Below, one piece after another: positions 23,861 to 30,867 of a stretch of 37,701 nucleotides of DNA. The stretch is from contig JAQBNH010000015.1 of NCBI GenBank assembly GCA_028288705.1, positions 1 through 37,701 of the forward strand, given 5' to 3'. The translations under genes and the position numbers were made by a program. The DNA comes from Ferruginibacter sp. GTDB lineage: Bacteria > Bacteroidota > Bacteroidia > Chitinophagales > Chitinophagaceae. Position 1 is the first letter of the stretch; the number at the start of each line of letters is the position of its first letter. The notes under the pieces were generated by a model. It searched no databases and was not told the origin of the DNA. It worked only from the letters and a program-made list of their open reading frames with translations.

Positions 23861-23890
23861 GATTGTAGTCAATTGTAGTCAATTGTAGTC
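23861..23890. repeat. 10-bp direct repeats, right array
   Basis: Three head-to-tail units (GATTGTAGTC, then AATTGTAGTC twice) lie 60 bases upstream of the 62-aa gene at 23950. They are inverted relative to the left array. Helically phased copies in promoter position suggest binding sites for an oligomerising regulator, perhaps the XRE protein encoded next door (inference). Confidence 0.75.
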
Positions 23891-23949
23891 ATTTTTTGCC
23901 AGCTGTGTACCCGCACCCTTAAACTTGTATTTCAATTAACATTCAGATC

Positions 23950-24138
23950 ATGGACAATTCCCTATTTTCCGGCAATATGAAAGCCGGCACGCTCGGCGGG
24001 ACTTTCCTCGTGCTGTTACTAAAGATTAACGGGCAGGCATTGCTCGAGGCGGCGCTGATAGCTGCTACCGGGGCAGCAGTAAGTTTTACTGTATCCTGGT
24101 TTCTAAAATACATCACGCGAAAGTTCGCTAAAAAATAA
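23950..24138 (+). CDS. small two-helix membrane protein, 62 aa
   Basis: MDNSLFSGNMKAGTLGGTFL opens a first hydrophobic segment. A second (about residues 36-52, ATGAAVSFTVSWFLKY) is followed by a basic end (TRKFAKK). The terminator directly after the stop supports expression. The gene is divergent from the XRE operon across the phased repeats. The composition would suit a small holin-like or transporter-accessory protein, but nothing decides this. Confidence 0.6.
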   Translation: MDNSLFSGNMKAGTLGGTFLVLLLKINGQALLEAALIAATGAAVSFTVSWFLKYITRKFAKK

Positions 24139-24163
24139 AAAGAGGCCTGGGCCTCTTTTTTGT
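24137..24163. terminator. bidirectional intrinsic terminator
   Basis: The stem AGAGGCC/GGCCTCT has A-runs on the left and T-runs on the right, so it can end transcription from both sides. It serves the plus-strand 62-aa gene and the minus-strand 24168-24380 gene. Confidence 0.85.
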
Positions 24164-24167
24164 TTGC

Positions 24168-24380
24168 TTATTTGTTCTCTTTCAGCCTGGCCAATACATG
24201 CTGTTCCGATAGCCTCGTATGCAGGCAAAATTCTTCCAGCGTTATCAGTTCATAAGGAATCCTTCCTGCTTTCTGGCGTATCATCCGGCGCATCCGGTAA
24301 GCAGTGGATTTGCTCGACCTTAAAATAAAGGCCATGTCTTTCAGGCTAAGAGTGAGCGGGGTTTCTGCTGGCATGATCAA
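24168..24380 (-). CDS. small helix-turn-helix protein, 70 aa
   Basis: The first half (LTLSLKDMAFILRSSKSTAY then RMRRMIRQ) looks like a helix-turn-helix, followed by ITLEEFCLHTRLSEQHVLAR. The type resembles excisionase-like or small phage-type DNA-binding proteins. Its ATG overlaps the stop of the 155-aa gene by four bases (ATGA), so the two are translationally coupled. Confidence 0.65.
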   Translation of the reverse strand: MIMPAETPLTLSLKDMAFILRSSKSTAYRMRRMIRQKAGRIPYELITLEEFCLHTRLSEQHVLARLKENK

Positions 24381-24844
24381 CTCTTTTTAATATGTTGAAA
24401 ATATTCCCGGAGCAGTTTTCCACCGGCTTCATAGCCATGGTCCCGGTGCCATTTCGTCCAGTAAAAACAAGCTGATTCATCTTCTTCAAGAATGTCCAGG
24501 ATAGAATCACCCAGCGCTTTGAACTCCTGCTGCTTTGCAGGTGGAAGGCCTGGTACCGGATAAGTTCCGGGCATCATAAAATACTGACTGACCATATCAA
24601 CCGTGAGTTCCATCGAAAAATATTGCTCGAGGCATAACAAGTCAAGGGATAACTGGCGGTAGGCCTCAAATGGCCTGGCAGCTTGCAATAAGTGGCGCCA
24701 GGCGCAGCGGTGCAGCATATCCTCCTCTGCACCGGTTAAAGGCCTGAGGTGAAGAAGGCACAGTCGAATTACCTGGAATGCGGCTTCTGATAATGCCGGT
24801 AAATTATCCGGCAGAGGGCGTATATATTCGGGGTTTGATTGCAT
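24377..24844 (-). CDS. hypothetical protein, 155 aa
   Basis: This helical, acidic protein has no membrane segment or signal peptide. It includes LCLLHLRPLTGAEEDMLHRC near residues 28-47 and ACFYWTKWHRDHGYEAGGKL near 125-144. I do not recognise the family. It is coupled to the small HTH protein downstream and preceded by the purine-rich phased repeats at 24906-24994. Confidence 0.6.
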   Translation of the reverse strand: MQSNPEYIRPLPDNLPALSEAAFQVIRLCLLHLRPLTGAEEDMLHRCAWRHLLQAARPFEAYRQLSLDLLCLEQYFSMELTVDMVSQYFMMPGTYPVPGLPPAKQQEFKALGDSILDILEEDESACFYWTKWHRDHGYEAGGKLLREYFQHIKKS

Positions 24845-24905
24845 AAAATTGATTTAGGCAACCAACCTACACAGGATTATTTTTCACATTCCGTGATTTG
24901 GAAAG

Positions 24906-24994
24906 AACGGGAACGAATGGCAGCGAAAGGATGCGAAAGGATGCGAATAGATAGAAAAGGAAGGAATGGGCAACAATGGACAGGAATGGAAAAT
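24906..24994. repeat. degenerate phased 10-bp repeats, purine-rich
   Basis: Nine near-successive units follow the pattern AAnGGnnnnG: AACGGGAACG, AATGGCAGCG, AAAGGATGCG (twice), a 9-base unit, AAAAGGAAGG, AATGGGCAAC, AATGGACAGG and AATGGAAAAT. The spacing keeps one unit per helix turn. The array lies 62 bases upstream of the 155-aa gene. The DNA from 24995 to 25160 shows nothing else. Confidence 0.65.
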
Positions 24995-25162
24995 TAGGGT
25001 TCAAAGCAGACGAAAACAGATGTTCGCCAATAAGACAGAAAAATACAAAGGATCACAAGAGCCTTGAAACTTAAGACTTTTGAATATTTACTCTTGATTT
25101 TAACTTTGAATGTGGAATGTGGACTTGCCCCTCAACCTCTTTGCAAGATGTGGCCATGAATA

Positions 25163-25197
25163 CAAAAAAAGCGAACCCCGTGGAGTCCGCCTTTTTT
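25163..25197 (-). terminator. intrinsic terminator after the porin gene
   Basis: The arms GCGAACCCC and GGAGTCCGC (25171-25190) pair with two mismatches, with an A-run on the left and a T-run on the right. It lies about 20 bases beyond the stop at 25216, in the orientation expected for the minus-strand operon. Confidence 0.65.
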
Positions 25198-25215
25198 ACT
25201 TTCTACTGTTTACTT

Positions 25216-26535
25216 TTAAAACCCAACCACCGCCTGTATGACATAGCCGTTAAAGCCTGCGCCGTCACGGTAATCGGCCAGGGGAAAATCTTTATAGTCC
25301 TGTTTGGTATATTCTGCTTTCAGCATAATATTATTTGTCAAAAACCAGCCGGCTGAAAAAGCGATCCGGTCAACTTTTACATCTTTCGTATAAACGATCG
25401 CAGTGGCGGGCGTGCCGGGTACATCTGCAAGGCGCGCCTGTACGGCATTGTAACGCATGCCCACAAACAATTGTTCTTTTTGCCCAAAACGATAAATGGT
25501 TTCTGCGGCATATTGTGTTGCCTTACGATCAATAGTTTCTGTTTTTGATCTGCCTTTCGCTGTTTCGTAAGTCCCGAAAAATTCCAGGCCTTTCGCTTTC
25601 ATAAATCCATTTAATTGTAACGCATTTACTTTCTTACTAAACCCCGGGTTCAACCTGCCGGAAAATGCGTTCGTGGTATATGTACTGCCTGCTTTTTCCA
25701 ATACCATAAAATAGTTAGACCCCGTGCGGTCACCGCCATAGAGTGTTTGTCCGCCGGAACTTTTATTGGTGTAATAGGAAGCCGCGAAGCGCAGGCGCAG
25801 TCCATCTTCAAAGGTTTTATCTACTCCGCCTTTAAAATAAAACGAAGGCGATTTATGAATGTTTTCGTCTTCAGCTGTTTTCAGCAGGCTGTCAATATTG
25901 CCTTTGATCATACCATTGGAGATACCTACCGATCCGAAGAAATTATTTTTCCGCAGCAACACTTCCCCGCCGATCTCGGTGGTGAAAGCATCCATAATAT
26001 AGTTTTCGATAAAGGCATTGTACAACGTATGACCGCCATCAGATCTCCTGAAATGCTGATCACCATAGTTGACCTCCATATGCCCGATTTTCAGCGTGGC
26101 GATCTTCATAATATCCTCCCACACCTGACCTTTGAAAGGCATTTTATCAAACTGGATATAACCACCTTTCACCCAGGTTTCATTATGGTGACGTGAAGAC
26201 AAATAACTGGTCAGGTTCAGGCGGATACCATCTGCGAGCTGAACATCCATGAATAAATTTGCATTCGCTGTATTAAAACCCGGACTGATCTTGTACAACC
26301 CGCCCGCATTATTGCTATGCCGCAGGTTTTGAAAGCCTTGTGTAAAGCCCGCGCCAAATGCAACCTTTAATTTGTCGAAAACAGCACTCGTGTCTTTCGG
26401 AGATTCAAACACGTTGATCCCGCCTTTGTCATAGGGGCGAAGATTTGCCACTGTTGTTTGTGCAGTAACAGCACCGCCTGTAGTAATGGCTGCCAATAAG
26501 AGCGGTAATTTTAAAGATGGTAAAATGTTTTTCAT
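25216..26535 (-). CDS. outer-membrane beta-barrel (porin-like) protein, 439 aa
   Basis: A signal peptide ending TTGGAVTAQ is followed by an almost entirely beta-stranded sequence with alternating hydrophobic residues (LRLRFAASYYTNKSSGGQTL, LFVGMRYNAVQARLADV) and a final aromatic residue (AVVGF). These are the marks of an outer-membrane barrel. No plug or TonB box is visible, so it is porin-like rather than a TonB-dependent receptor. The substrate is unknown. It follows the YceI gene by five bases, so the two form an operon. Confidence 0.8.
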   Translation of the reverse strand: MKNILPSLKLPLLLAAITTGGAVTAQTTVANLRPYDKGGINVFESPKDTSAVFDKLKVAFGAGFTQGFQNLRHSNNAGGLYKISPGFNTANANLFMDVQLADGIRLNLTSYLSSRHHNETWVKGGYIQFDKMPFKGQVWEDIMKIATLKIGHMEVNYGDQHFRRSDGGHTLYNAFIENYIMDAFTTEIGGEVLLRKNNFFGSVGISNGMIKGNIDSLLKTAEDENIHKSPSFYFKGGVDKTFEDGLRLRFAASYYTNKSSGGQTLYGGDRTGSNYFMVLEKAGSTYTTNAFSGRLNPGFSKKVNALQLNGFMKAKGLEFFGTYETAKGRSKTETIDRKATQYAAETIYRFGQKEQLFVGMRYNAVQARLADVPGTPATAIVYTKDVKVDRIAFSAGWFLTNNIMLKAEYTKQDYKDFPLADYRDGAGFNGYVIQAVVGF

Positions 26536-26540
26536 AAAAA

Positions 26541-27170
26541 TTATTTAGCAGTTAACAGGTTGGTTTTTTTGTATTGCAGGGAGAAACTGATCACGATATC
26601 GTTGTAAACTTTCATAGCGCCCAGCATATAACTCGGCGGACTGATCTTATAATCGGTAAGCTTAATATTTTTTGTGCCCGCGCAGGTGAGTGTGTTATCT
26701 GCGTTTATCACTACCGTTAGGTCCATACTGATGCGCTGCACAACACCGGCGATCGTAAGGTCGCCCGTTGATTTTAAGAGGTAGGTATTTTTCTGGCCCG
26801 GGCTGATCACGGCTGTGGCCAGTTTGTAATAGATACGCGGAAATTCCTCAGCTTTCATGGCCTTGTACGTGCGGTTATCCAGCATTGATTTGCCGCTTTT
26901 CAGTGATTTGGTGGCAACATTGAAAGTGAAGCCATTCAACGCATTCAACTTATCATGGAGATCAAAATTAAATTGCCCGCGGCTTTCCATCGTGGCCGAT
27001 GCGAGACTCCAGTCGTGCACATTGGATTTACCGGACACACGGATCGTCGTGTTCTTGTCGGAAAGGATCGTGTAAGAGCTTTGCGCCAGGGTCTTCGCCG
27101 GGTGCAGCGCTACCAGCACGATCAACGAAAGGACCAGTGCTTTGACGAAATTGCTGTAAGTATTTTTCAT
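26541..27170 (-). CDS. YceI-like periplasmic protein, 209 aa
   Basis: The ATG at 27170 starts the signal peptide (MKNTYSNFVKALVLSLIVLV, cleavage after LAQ). The mature protein follows the YceI lipocalin-like pattern: VSGKSNVHDWSLASATMES, FNVATKSLKSGKSMLDNRTY, FPRIYYKL, then STGDLTIAGVVQRISMDLTV. YceI proteins bind isoprenoid-type lipids in the periplasm. The frame is open 17 codons further upstream, but that part overlaps the promoter. An FNR-like box and a Bacteroidota-type promoter precede it. Confidence 0.9.
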   Translation of the reverse strand: MKNTYSNFVKALVLSLIVLVALHPAKTLAQSSYTILSDKNTTIRVSGKSNVHDWSLASATMESRGQFNFDLHDKLNALNGFTFNVATKSLKSGKSMLDNRTYKAMKAEEFPRIYYKLATAVISPGQKNTYLLKSTGDLTIAGVVQRISMDLTVVINADNTLTCAGTKNIKLTDYKISPPSYMLGAMKVYNDIVISFSLQYKKTNLLTAK

Positions 27171-27190
27171 GTTGATGGTTGATTGAAATG

Positions 27191-27219
27191 CAAAGCTAGC
27201 CGGCATGCTTTGCCCCAAC
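27191..27219 (-). promoter_or_regulatory. predicted promoter of the YceI-porin operon
   Basis: On the minus strand TAGCTTTG (27191-27198) matches TAnnTTTG exactly. GTTG (27216-27219) lies 17 bases upstream as a weak -33 match. Transcription would start near 27184-27187, leaving a short leader before the ATG at 27170. Confidence 0.6.
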
Positions 27220-27220
27220 A

Positions 27221-27256
27221 TTGACCAGCCTTACCCGAAAACATGATACTGGTCAA
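27221..27256. promoter_or_regulatory. FNR/CRP-like box within a larger inverted repeat
   Basis: ATGATACTGGTCAA (27243-27256) matches the FNR consensus TTGAT-N4-ATCAA at eight of ten positions. Its right half is also part of the inverted repeat TTGACCAG (27221-27228) and CTGGTCAA (27249-27256). The centre is about 62-66 bases upstream of the predicted start of the YceI transcript, a usual place for an activating CRP/FNR dimer. The region is shared with the divergent kinase gene. Confidence 0.5.
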
Positions 27257-27336
27257 AAAAAGCGTTCTGCCGGAAGTTAACAGCATATTCGCCTTTTATA
27301 TCCCATTTGGGCAGTCAATAAGGTTACCTTACAGGA

Positions 27337-28527
27337 ATGGAAAATGCGGCGTTGGTAAAAGCGGTGATTGAGCATGCGATTGACGGCATCATTACCATCG
27401 GCGACCGGGGTTTGATTGAAAGCATAAACCCTGCGGCCTGTGTGTTGTTCGGCTACAACGCGGATGAAGTGATCGGGGAAAATATATCCGTCCTCATGCC
27501 GGAACCGGATAGCCATCGGCATGATCAATACCTCGAACGCTACCAGCGCACAAACGACCCGCATATGATCGGTATCGGCCGGGAAGTGCAGGGCTTGAAA
27601 AAAGACCGCAGCGTATTTCCATTCCGGCTGGCGCTAAGCGAAGTCCAATATTCCGGGCGCGTGATCTACACGGGCTTTATCCATGACCTGAGCCGGGAAA
27701 AAATCGCGGAGCAAAAATTAAAAGAATATTCCGCCTTGCTGGAAGCGCAGGTAGAAGAGCGAACCATCTCTTTAAGTAATTCCCTGGCAGAATTACAGAA
27801 AGCCAAAGACATCGTTAGTAATTCCCTGGAGAAAGAAAAAGAGCTCAGCCAGTTAAAAAGCAGGTTCGTCTCTATGGCATCACATGAATTCCGCACGCCG
27901 CTTAGTTCTGTGCAATTATCCGCATCACTGATCGCGAAGTATGCAGGAAACAATAGCAACGAAAACATCAGTAAGCATGTAGAAAAGATCAAAAGTGCTG
28001 TCAACAATCTCACAGGGATCCTGAACGATTTTTTGTTGCATGAAAAACTGGATGCCGGAAAGGTGGAGCCTGCCTATGCAGAATTCGACCTGGTGAAATT
28101 AGGTGAAGAAATTACCGAAGAAATGCAACTGGTCTCGAAACAGGATCAGCATATCATTTACCAGCACACCGGGGAAACACATGTGGTTAAGCTGGATCAG
28201 TACCTCCTGAAAAATTGTATCATTAACATTATTTCCAACGCGATCAAATATTCCGGCGAGCAAACGTTCATCGAATTCAACACGGAAATCACGGCAGTGC
28301 TGCTAACAGTGGTTGTACGCGATTATGGCATCGGTATTCCGCAGGAAGATCACCGCTATCTGTTTGAACCATTTTTTCGGGCACACAATACCGGTAGTAT
28401 TCCCGGAACCGGCCTTGGCCTGAATATTGTAAAACGTTATGCCGGTTTGATGAACGGGAAAATCGATTTTCAAAGCAGCGAAAACAACGGAACATCTTTT
28501 ACATTCACCTTTCCCCTATCATCATGA
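27337..28527 (+). CDS. FixL-like haem-PAS sensor histidine kinase, 396 aa
   Basis: A PAS domain (about 1-120) is followed by a coiled linker (about 120-175), a HisKA domain with the phospho-accepting His183 in SHEFRTP, and an HATPase domain (NIISNAIKYSG for the N box, YGIGIP and GTGLGL for the G boxes). The PAS segment HDQYLERY...NDPHMIGIGR has His62, Arg68, His76 and Arg82 at the same spacing as His200, Arg206, His214 and Arg220 of Bradyrhizobium FixL, the haem ligand and oxygen-switch residues. No membrane segment is present, so it is a cytoplasmic sensor. Oxygen sensing is inferred from these residues. The stop overlaps the regulator start (ATGA). Confidence 0.92.
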   Translation: MENAALVKAVIEHAIDGIITIGDRGLIESINPAACVLFGYNADEVIGENISVLMPEPDSHRHDQYLERYQRTNDPHMIGIGREVQGLKKDRSVFPFRLALSEVQYSGRVIYTGFIHDLSREKIAEQKLKEYSALLEAQVEERTISLSNSLAELQKAKDIVSNSLEKEKELSQLKSRFVSMASHEFRTPLSSVQLSASLIAKYAGNNSNENISKHVEKIKSAVNNLTGILNDFLLHEKLDAGKVEPAYAEFDLVKLGEEITEEMQLVSKQDQHIIYQHTGETHVVKLDQYLLKNCIINIISNAIKYSGEQTFIEFNTEITAVLLTVVVRDYGIGIPQEDHRYLFEPFFRAHNTGSIPGTGLGLNIVKRYAGLMNGKIDFQSSENNGTSFTFTFPLSS

Positions 28528-29582
28528 AACCTTGCATACTCATCATCGAAGACAATACCGACATCCGCGAAAGTGCGGCAGAAATATTATCATTGAGCAA
28601 CTACACCGTGTTGCAGGCGGCAGACGGCAAAGCGGGCGTAGAGACGGCTTTGAAAGAATTGCCCGATATGATCTTATGCGATATCATGATGCCGGTACTC
28701 GATGGTTATGGCGTACTGCACCTGCTGAATAAAACACCCGAAACCGCCATCATCCCTTTTATCTTTCTTACGGCGAAAGCAGAACGACCCGACATCCGTA
28801 AAGGCATGGAACGCGGTGCAGACGATTACCTCACCAAACCCTTCGACGACCTGGAATTACTCACTGCCGTGGAAACACAGTTAAGCAAAAAAAACCAGCA
28901 GGTATTGTTTTACAGCGCTACGATGAACGAGGTTGGAACGCTGGCAGTGAATGAATCGGGGTTGATGGAATTGCAACTTTCCATCGAAGCATTAAGGGTT
29001 CGTAATATTAAAAAAAGCGGCACGATCTACCAGGATGGCGATACGCCGGCCGGCCTCTATGTCATAATTTCCGGGAGATGTAAAACCGTAAAGATCGCAG
29101 ATGACGGGCGGGAATTGCTGACAGGCATTTTTTGCAAGGACGATTTTTTTGGTATCAGCAGCCTGTTATCCGGTGACCGGTATACGGAGTCGGCGATCGC
29201 CATGGACGATATGCATTACTGCCTGTTGCCAAAGAATGCAGTGGAAGAATTGCTATCCCGCTATCCCGCTATCGGAACAAAGTTTATAAAGTTGCTGTCT
29301 GCCAATATCCAGGGGAAAGAAGAACAGCTGATCCAGATGGCCTATCAATCGGTCCGCAAACGCATGGCGTTATTGCTCCTGAGTTTGTCGAAACCAGCCT
29401 TAACAGGCGTTTCCGAAGAATGGCTGCAGCTGTCACGCGATGAGATGGCCTCTATGGCGGGCATGGCTACGGAAACGGTTAGCCGCATTCTGTCAGATTT
29501 TACCGAGGAAAAACTAATAGAGAAGGAAAAAAAACTAATCCGTATTATCAGCAGGCCGAGGCTAACCTCGTTACAAAATTGA
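28524..29582 (+). CDS. response regulator fused to a CRP/FNR-type DNA-binding protein, 352 aa
   Basis: Residues 1-120 are a receiver domain with the acidic pair Glu9/Asp10, phospho-acceptor Asp53 (LCDIMMP), Thr83 and Lys105. Residues ~140-260 are a cyclic-nucleotide-binding-like beta roll (YQDGDTPAGLYVIISGRCKT). Residues ~270-345 are a CRP-type HTH with the recognition helix ATETVSRIL. The Glu317, Ser320 and Arg321 pattern (ExxSR) is that of FNR, predicting binding to TTGAT-N4-ATCAA sites. No Cys cluster for an Fe-S centre is visible, so oxygen input should come through the kinase. The architecture joins in one chain what rhizobia split into FixJ and FixK. Confidence 0.92.
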   Translation: MKPCILIIEDNTDIRESAAEILSLSNYTVLQAADGKAGVETALKELPDMILCDIMMPVLDGYGVLHLLNKTPETAIIPFIFLTAKAERPDIRKGMERGADDYLTKPFDDLELLTAVETQLSKKNQQVLFYSATMNEVGTLAVNESGLMELQLSIEALRVRNIKKSGTIYQDGDTPAGLYVIISGRCKTVKIADDGRELLTGIFCKDDFFGISSLLSGDRYTESAIAMDDMHYCLLPKNAVEELLSRYPAIGTKFIKLLSANIQGKEEQLIQMAYQSVRKRMALLLLSLSKPALTGVSEEWLQLSRDEMASMAGMATETVSRILSDFTEEKLIEKEKKLIRIISRPRLTSLQN

Positions 29583-29631
29583 CGAAGGTCAGGGTATTGA
29601 CTGATATATAGCAATGATCACGGACGCACCT

Positions 29632-29663
29632 CATGCTACTTTGCATGTTCAATGAGTAGCATG
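29632..29663. promoter_or_regulatory. inverted repeat over the start of the 29652 gene
   Basis: CATGCTACT (29632-29640) and AGTAGCATG (29655-29663) are exact inverted copies around a 14-base loop. The right arm contains both candidate start codons (29652 and 29661). It could be an operator or an RNA hairpin that controls translation. Confidence 0.45.
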
Positions 29664-30122
29664 AAAGTAGTTGCCTACGGCCTCGAGCCACATGAGAAAA
29701 GAATCCTGGCAGCAGCCAATAATAAGCAGCATGACATCACCGTGATCGCGAACCCCCTTAGCCTGCCCACTGTGGATTATGCTTCGGGCAAAAATGCCAT
29801 CATCATTGCGGGGACACATGAGATCAGTTTCCAGCTGATCGCGGTGCTGGCCGAATTAGGGGTGAAATTTATTTTATGCTGGTGCCTGTCCTTACCTGAT
29901 GCCGATGTGCGGTACGCGATATCAAAACAAATACTGCTGTTCAATATTGGTAGTCCGGAACTGAACGATTGCCCGGAAGAAGACGGCCATCCCAGGCCAG
30001 CTTTTAGCCAGGAACAAGTGGAAAAACTGGCATCGGATTCTGTCAAAACCTTGAACGAATTGCAACTGTTGCTGGTTAAGTGGAACGATGTCACGGCAAG
30101 AAGCCTTTTCGATCACAGGTAA
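29652..30122 (+). CDS. stand-alone lactate-dehydrogenase-like N-domain, 156 aa
   Basis: Residues 4-110 follow the N-terminal catalytic-type domain of D-lactate/2-hydroxyacid dehydrogenases: MKVVAYGLEPHEKRILAAAN, a beta strand ITVIANPLS, then AELGVKFILCWCL. The NAD-binding Rossmann domain with GxGxxG and the catalytic Arg-Glu-His set are missing; the remaining ~45 residues are unrelated and helical. It cannot be an active dehydrogenase as it stands. A binding, regulatory or dominant-partner role, or a relic, are all possible. It follows the oxygen-type regulator gene by 69 bases. Confidence 0.65.
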   Translation: MSSMKVVAYGLEPHEKRILAAANNKQHDITVIANPLSLPTVDYASGKNAIIIAGTHEISFQLIAVLAELGVKFILCWCLSLPDADVRYAISKQILLFNIGSPELNDCPEEDGHPRPAFSQEQVEKLASDSVKTLNELQLLLVKWNDVTARSLFDHR

Positions 30123-30267
30123 GTTGACAAAAACGCGGGCAACCGAACGCCGCAGGCACCGAAACGCTCATTAGCACGGATATTGCACTATAAGCCGGCA
30201 GGCAGATCCTGCCCGTAATTCCCCATCCTCAACATTCCCTTTTTTCATCATTTAAAATAATCTGATC

Positions 30268-30744
30268 ATGCATAAACATCTCCCCTCCCTGTTCCTATTG
30301 TCTTTACTGTTTCTCAACTCTTCTGCCTTCGCACAAAAGTATAAGACAGCAGACGATACGATCAGGCTGAACAAAGAATATTTGAACGTTACAACTGACC
30401 TCGCTGAATTAAAGGCTAAACTGCTGACAGCAGAAAATGACCTTCCGTCATACCAGGTGAAAGCCAGGAATGCAAATGACGATGCCTCTTCTGCTGCAGC
30501 TGCCAGCCAGGACCAGGCGGCAAAAGCAACGAACGGTACGGTACGCTCTGCGAAGTCTGCAAAGAAGAAAGCAAACAAAGCTTACAACGAAGCGAAAGAC
30601 TCAAAAGCTGCGGAAAAGAATTTAGCCAACCAGGAAGAAAAGATCGCTAAATACAGGTCGGCTATCGTGAAAAAAGAAGAACGGCTGAGCGAACTGGATG
30701 CAATGCGCCAGGCCATTTACTCAAAACTGCCAGTCGTTCAATAA
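30268..30744 (+). CDS. secreted coiled-coil protein, 158 aa
   Basis: A signal peptide (LLSLLFLNSSAFAQ) is followed by a Lys/Ala/Glu/Asp-rich sequence of heptad type (LAELKAKLLTAENDLPSYQ, then KAYNEAKDSKAAEKNLANQE). The middle is Ala/Ser-rich and probably flexible. Periplasmic location and a long helical hairpin are inferred. No known family is recognised. A strong hairpin lies beyond the stop. Confidence 0.7.
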   Translation: MHKHLPSLFLLSLLFLNSSAFAQKYKTADDTIRLNKEYLNVTTDLAELKAKLLTAENDLPSYQVKARNANDDASSAAAASQDQAAKATNGTVRSAKSAKKKANKAYNEAKDSKAAEKNLANQEEKIAKYRSAIVKKEERLSELDAMRQAIYSKLPVVQ

Positions 30745-30801
30745 CGATCATTCGCTATGTAATAAACGGGATGTGCTGCGCTGATTTATAAAGGCGGCTT
30801 G

Positions 30802-30862
30802 AAAATGGGTGAAGGTTAGCACTGAACATTTGGTTGTTCATAAACCTTCACCCATTTTTTTT
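30802..30862. terminator. large bidirectional terminator hairpin
   Basis: A perfect 16-bp stem (30802-30817 with 30843-30858) begins with four A and ends in a run of T. The loop holds an inner hairpin, TGAACA/TGTTCA. It sits between the convergent 30268-30744 and AraC genes and can end both transcripts. Confidence 0.85.
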
Positions 30863-30867
30863 ATTCT

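Noticed and set aside
23861..23890. Plasmid-type iteron origin
   Set aside because: The 10-bp repeats lack a replication initiator gene and a DnaA-type neighbourhood. Divergent promoters explain them better.
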